Assembly (NCBI GenBank): GCA_038106575.1
Contig: JAYOED010000050.1
Span: 1 to 15,808 of the forward strand
DNA from: Ga0077527 sp038106575
GTDB taxonomy: Bacteria > Pseudomonadota > Gammaproteobacteria > Burkholderiales > SG8-41
Reading direction: 5' to 3'
Length of the DNA: 15,808 nt
The translations under genes were made by a program, and so were the position numbers. Shown here piece after piece: positions 14,005 to 15,808 of this stretch. Within the stretch, counting starts at the first letter, position 1; every line of letters begins with the position of its first letter. Below the pieces are notes generated by a model. The model worked only from the letters and a program-made list of their open reading frames with translations, was not told the origin of the DNA and did no database searches.

Positions 14005-14807
14005 ATGAAACGATGGATGGCAGCGGCCGTCGCGCTGGCGGCCCTAGTAATGGTTTAGCTGCCAGCCGCGGCGGTAGGCAGGCTGGCGAATTTGGTGGTC
14101 CACGACCGTGCTCAGAACAGGGCGCTTCTGGTTTATCGCCACAATGGGCGCTATTACGTGGTCGGTCGCCCGGGTAATGAGTATGAAATTCGCATGCGCA
14201 ATCGCCGGCGCGGTGATGTTCTTGCGGTGGTTTCTGTGGACGGCATTTATGCCATCATCGGGGAGAACGTGAACCGGCGGCAGAGCGGCTATGTACTCGG
14301 ACACCGCAAGCGATTCAGCGTGAAGGTATGGCTCAATAGCCTAGAGCGCGGGGCTGCGTTTTATTTCACGCAACTGCCAGACTCGACTCCTAAGCGGCGT
14401 GCACCGGTCGTACCGACAACGTCGGTGTCATCGGCGCCGCACTGTTCCGCAGGAAGCCCGAGCCGGTGGTGCGCTATGCGCCGCCACGGGTTGCCGCCGG
14501 CTTTGAGTCCGAGGCGCAGCCCTCTGTCCGCGCCTCGGTGGGGGCGCCGGACTCGCAGCAGGCCCGCGAAGATCGCGCTGCTGGCGGTGCGGGGTCACGC
14601 GCCAAGGTATCTGCACCTATACAAAAATCAGCGTGGCTTAGCACTGGTTACGGGCAGATCGAAGAGTCTAATGTGACTACCACCGATTTCGATTGTGCCA
14701 GCGTGACGCCGGCGGGAATCATCACCATCTATTACGACAGCCATCGCAATATGGTGGCGCAGGGCGTGATAAGCCCGCCGTCAATTGCACGGCCGGATCC
14801 GCTTTGA
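14005..14807 (+). pseudogene. Secreted protein gene broken by a nonsense codon and a frameshift
   Basis: From the ATG at 14005, with AAGAGAAGAA upstream, the sequence reads as a signal peptide MKRWMAAAVALAALVMV. An in-frame TAG at 14056-14058 interrupts it, and LPAAAVGRLANLVVHDR follows. The same frame continues through HNGRYYVVGRPGNEYEI, VVSVDGIYAI, QSGYVL and AAFYFTQLPDS to about 14390. A one-base loss then moves the sense frame, which goes on as TDNVGVIGAALFRRKPEPVV and ends IITIYYDSHRNMVAQGVI with a TGA at 14805. The family is an uncharacterised exported betaproteobacterial protein that I recognise by this pattern. The repaired product would be about 267 residues. Translation could restart after the TAG, but without a signal peptide. 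Confidence 0.78.
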
Positions 14808-14888
14808 CTGGGTTGTCGAAATGATTGCTCAAGCACGGCCTGCGCCGCAGGTTGCCGGGATGCGGGACGTTCTGCATACTGGTAACCC

Positions 14889-15230
14889 GTGATTTCCAAT
14901 GATGCCGACGCCAGTGCTTTCGACCGGGAAGAACTTGCTGCCTCCTCATTGGCCGCACCGCCACCGCAGCGTCGTGCCGCACAAGCCGCGGTCATGGCCG
15001 AGAAGCGCCAGGACAGCCCGCTCTTGGCCAGGCAATCTGCCGCAGTCCAGGGCGCCCCAGCCAAGCTCGCCGATCCGTTGTGGCGGGATCTTGAACGGAA
15101 GCAGCCCGAAAAATGGCTGGACCGCCTGCGCGAGTTTCGCCGTTACAGCCGCGATGAGGACTTTGCCCGGTTGCTGGCCGAATACCGTCGCCGCCTCTCG
15201 GATCGGGTTCTGTTGAAAGATTTGCAGTGA
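14889..15230 (+). CDS. Hypothetical protein with C-terminal helical tail
   Basis: I do not recognise the whole 113-residue protein. Residues 1-75 are alanine-, proline- and glutamine-rich and likely disordered. The end (LERKQPEKWLDRLREFRRY, then DFARLLAEYRRRL) is a charged helical pair. Similar endings of the form P-x-x-W-L-x-R-I-x-x-L-R with A-x-x-x-L-A-E-F-R-R-R occur at the C-termini of anti-sigma-factor-like proteins in this class. This gene may therefore be a truncated or stand-alone tail; that link is inference. The start is unclear: the GTG at 14889 has only a weak GGTAA upstream. Its stop overlaps the next gene's GTG start (GTGA), which suggests translational coupling. Confidence 0.6.
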   Translation: MISNDADASAFDREELAASSLAAPPPQRRAAQAAVMAEKRQDSPLLARQSAAVQGAPAKLADPLWRDLERKQPEKWLDRLREFRRYSRDEDFARLLAEYRRRLSDRVLLKDLQ

Positions 15231-15412
15231 CCAGCGAGCATCCCAGGCCGGTTGCGCCGGTCGAGCCGGAACCTTGGCAATGTTGCGGGAGCGGGTGCGA
15301 GCCCTGTGTCTACGACCAGTATTTGGAAGCACTAACTAACTATGAGATAGCACTTCGGGCCTGGGAAGTGCGCAATGGTGTTGCCGGGGAAGATCCTGAT
15401 AATAGCCTATAA
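15227..15412 (+). CDS. Oxidored-like domain small cysteine-rich protein
   Basis: The 61-residue protein holds the signature of the Oxidored-like (oxidoreductase-like N-terminal) domain: a proline-rich lead (PVAPVEPEP), then WQCCGSGCEPCVYDQY and a helix EALTNYEIALRAWE. The four cysteines CC-x-x-x-C-x-x-C are all present. In bacteria this stands alone as a small protein of unknown function. The cysteine pattern suggests metal binding or redox activity, but this is not shown here. The GTG at 15227 overlaps the preceding TGA, so it probably depends on translation of the upstream gene. It is full length for the stand-alone version. Confidence 0.82.
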   Translation: MTSEHPRPVAPVEPEPWQCCGSGCEPCVYDQYLEALTNYEIALRAWEVRNGVAGEDPDNSL

Positions 15413-15808
15413 ATATATGTTTTTAAAATGAAAAATAATTTTTCCCTGGTAAATCTCCCGATTCTTTTGGCAAACGGTTGAACTCCAGCCAACCGGATTC
15501 CTCCAACGCTGGGTTGGTATGTAATTGCGGAGCGTCATACGTCTTCCAATGTATTAAATTTATTTCCTTTAAAACATATATTTACATTTATTGTTGCAAT
15601 GCAGTATTGATAACATTAATCTGTGCCCCGCATTTAATTTCCACCGCTTCACGCCAGTGAAAGTCCATGTTGCAGGCGATGCCGGCAGCCCCTAGAATTG
15701 GGCAGTTTTTGTGAGTAACCAACCACCTATTGGGGTTGTTGGCTGAGTTTAGTCATCTGGAGACACCGTTACCCAGCGAGGTAACCCGGATTTGAAGCGT
15801 GCCTGGTC
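15413..15808. other. AT-rich intergenic stretch, no convincing gene
   Basis: Base composition drops to clearly AT-rich from about 15405 to 15620 and then returns to GC-rich. No plus-strand frame looks coding. On the minus strand a short open frame (15588-15752) reads CPILGAAGIACNMDFHW but has no good start and follows a stop, so it could be a gene remnant. A hairpin GTTACC/GGTAAC with a 6-base loop lies at 15768-15785. No insertion-sequence ends or CRISPR repeats were seen. Confidence 0.5.

Noticed and set aside
15478..15660. 60-codon plus-strand frame in the AT-rich tail
   Set aside because: Composition and codon use are unlike the neighbours, there is no ribosome-binding site, and no motif is recognisable.

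Overview
The window looks like a chromosomal segment of a betaproteobacterium, possibly of the Nitrosomonadales. The genus cannot be fixed from sequence alone. The case rests on recognisable gene families, GC-rich coding DNA with GC-rich third positions, and a gene order familiar from that class as I recall it: leftward rplU-rpmA-obgE-proB; rightward ispB, tRNA-Pro, a PP0621-type protein, pilS/pilR, ampD, and the class Ia ribonucleotide reductase genes nrdA-nrdB.

Region 1 (1-2617, minus strand) is a ribosome/GTPase/proline block. It has a near-consensus sigma-70 promoter, rplU (L21), rpmA (L27), a strong intrinsic terminator, obgE and a proB cut by the window edge. Region 2 (2750-5330, plus strand) holds ispB (polyprenyl diphosphate synthase), tRNA-Pro(CGG), a small membrane-anchored PP0621-type protein, a 141-codon ORF that appears to join the start of pilS to the end of pilR, and ampD (peptidoglycan recycling). 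Region 3 (5380-9790) is the dNTP-synthesis locus. A promoter with NrdR-type boxes precedes nrdA (two N-terminal ATP-cones plus the full R1 core) and nrdB (all iron ligands and the radical tyrosine present).

Region 4 (9970-15808) is accessory and visibly decaying. It contains a DUF2442 protein, a lysine-rich histone H1-like protein, an IS1595-family element whose transposase has lost three single bases, and a secreted DUF302-type protein. A threonine aldolase (ltaE) and a probable DUF2946 protein lie on the minus strand. Next come a secreted-protein pseudogene (nonsense codon plus frameshift), a small hypothetical gene overlapping an Oxidored-like cysteine-rich protein, and about 400 bases of AT-rich sequence without a convincing gene.

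I found no new defence or biosynthetic system. The observations most worth checking are the in-frame pilS::pilR deletion fusion, the cluster of same-direction one-base losses between 11.1 and 14.4 kb, the terminator almost abutting the obgE start codon, and the several palindromic elements upstream of nrdA.
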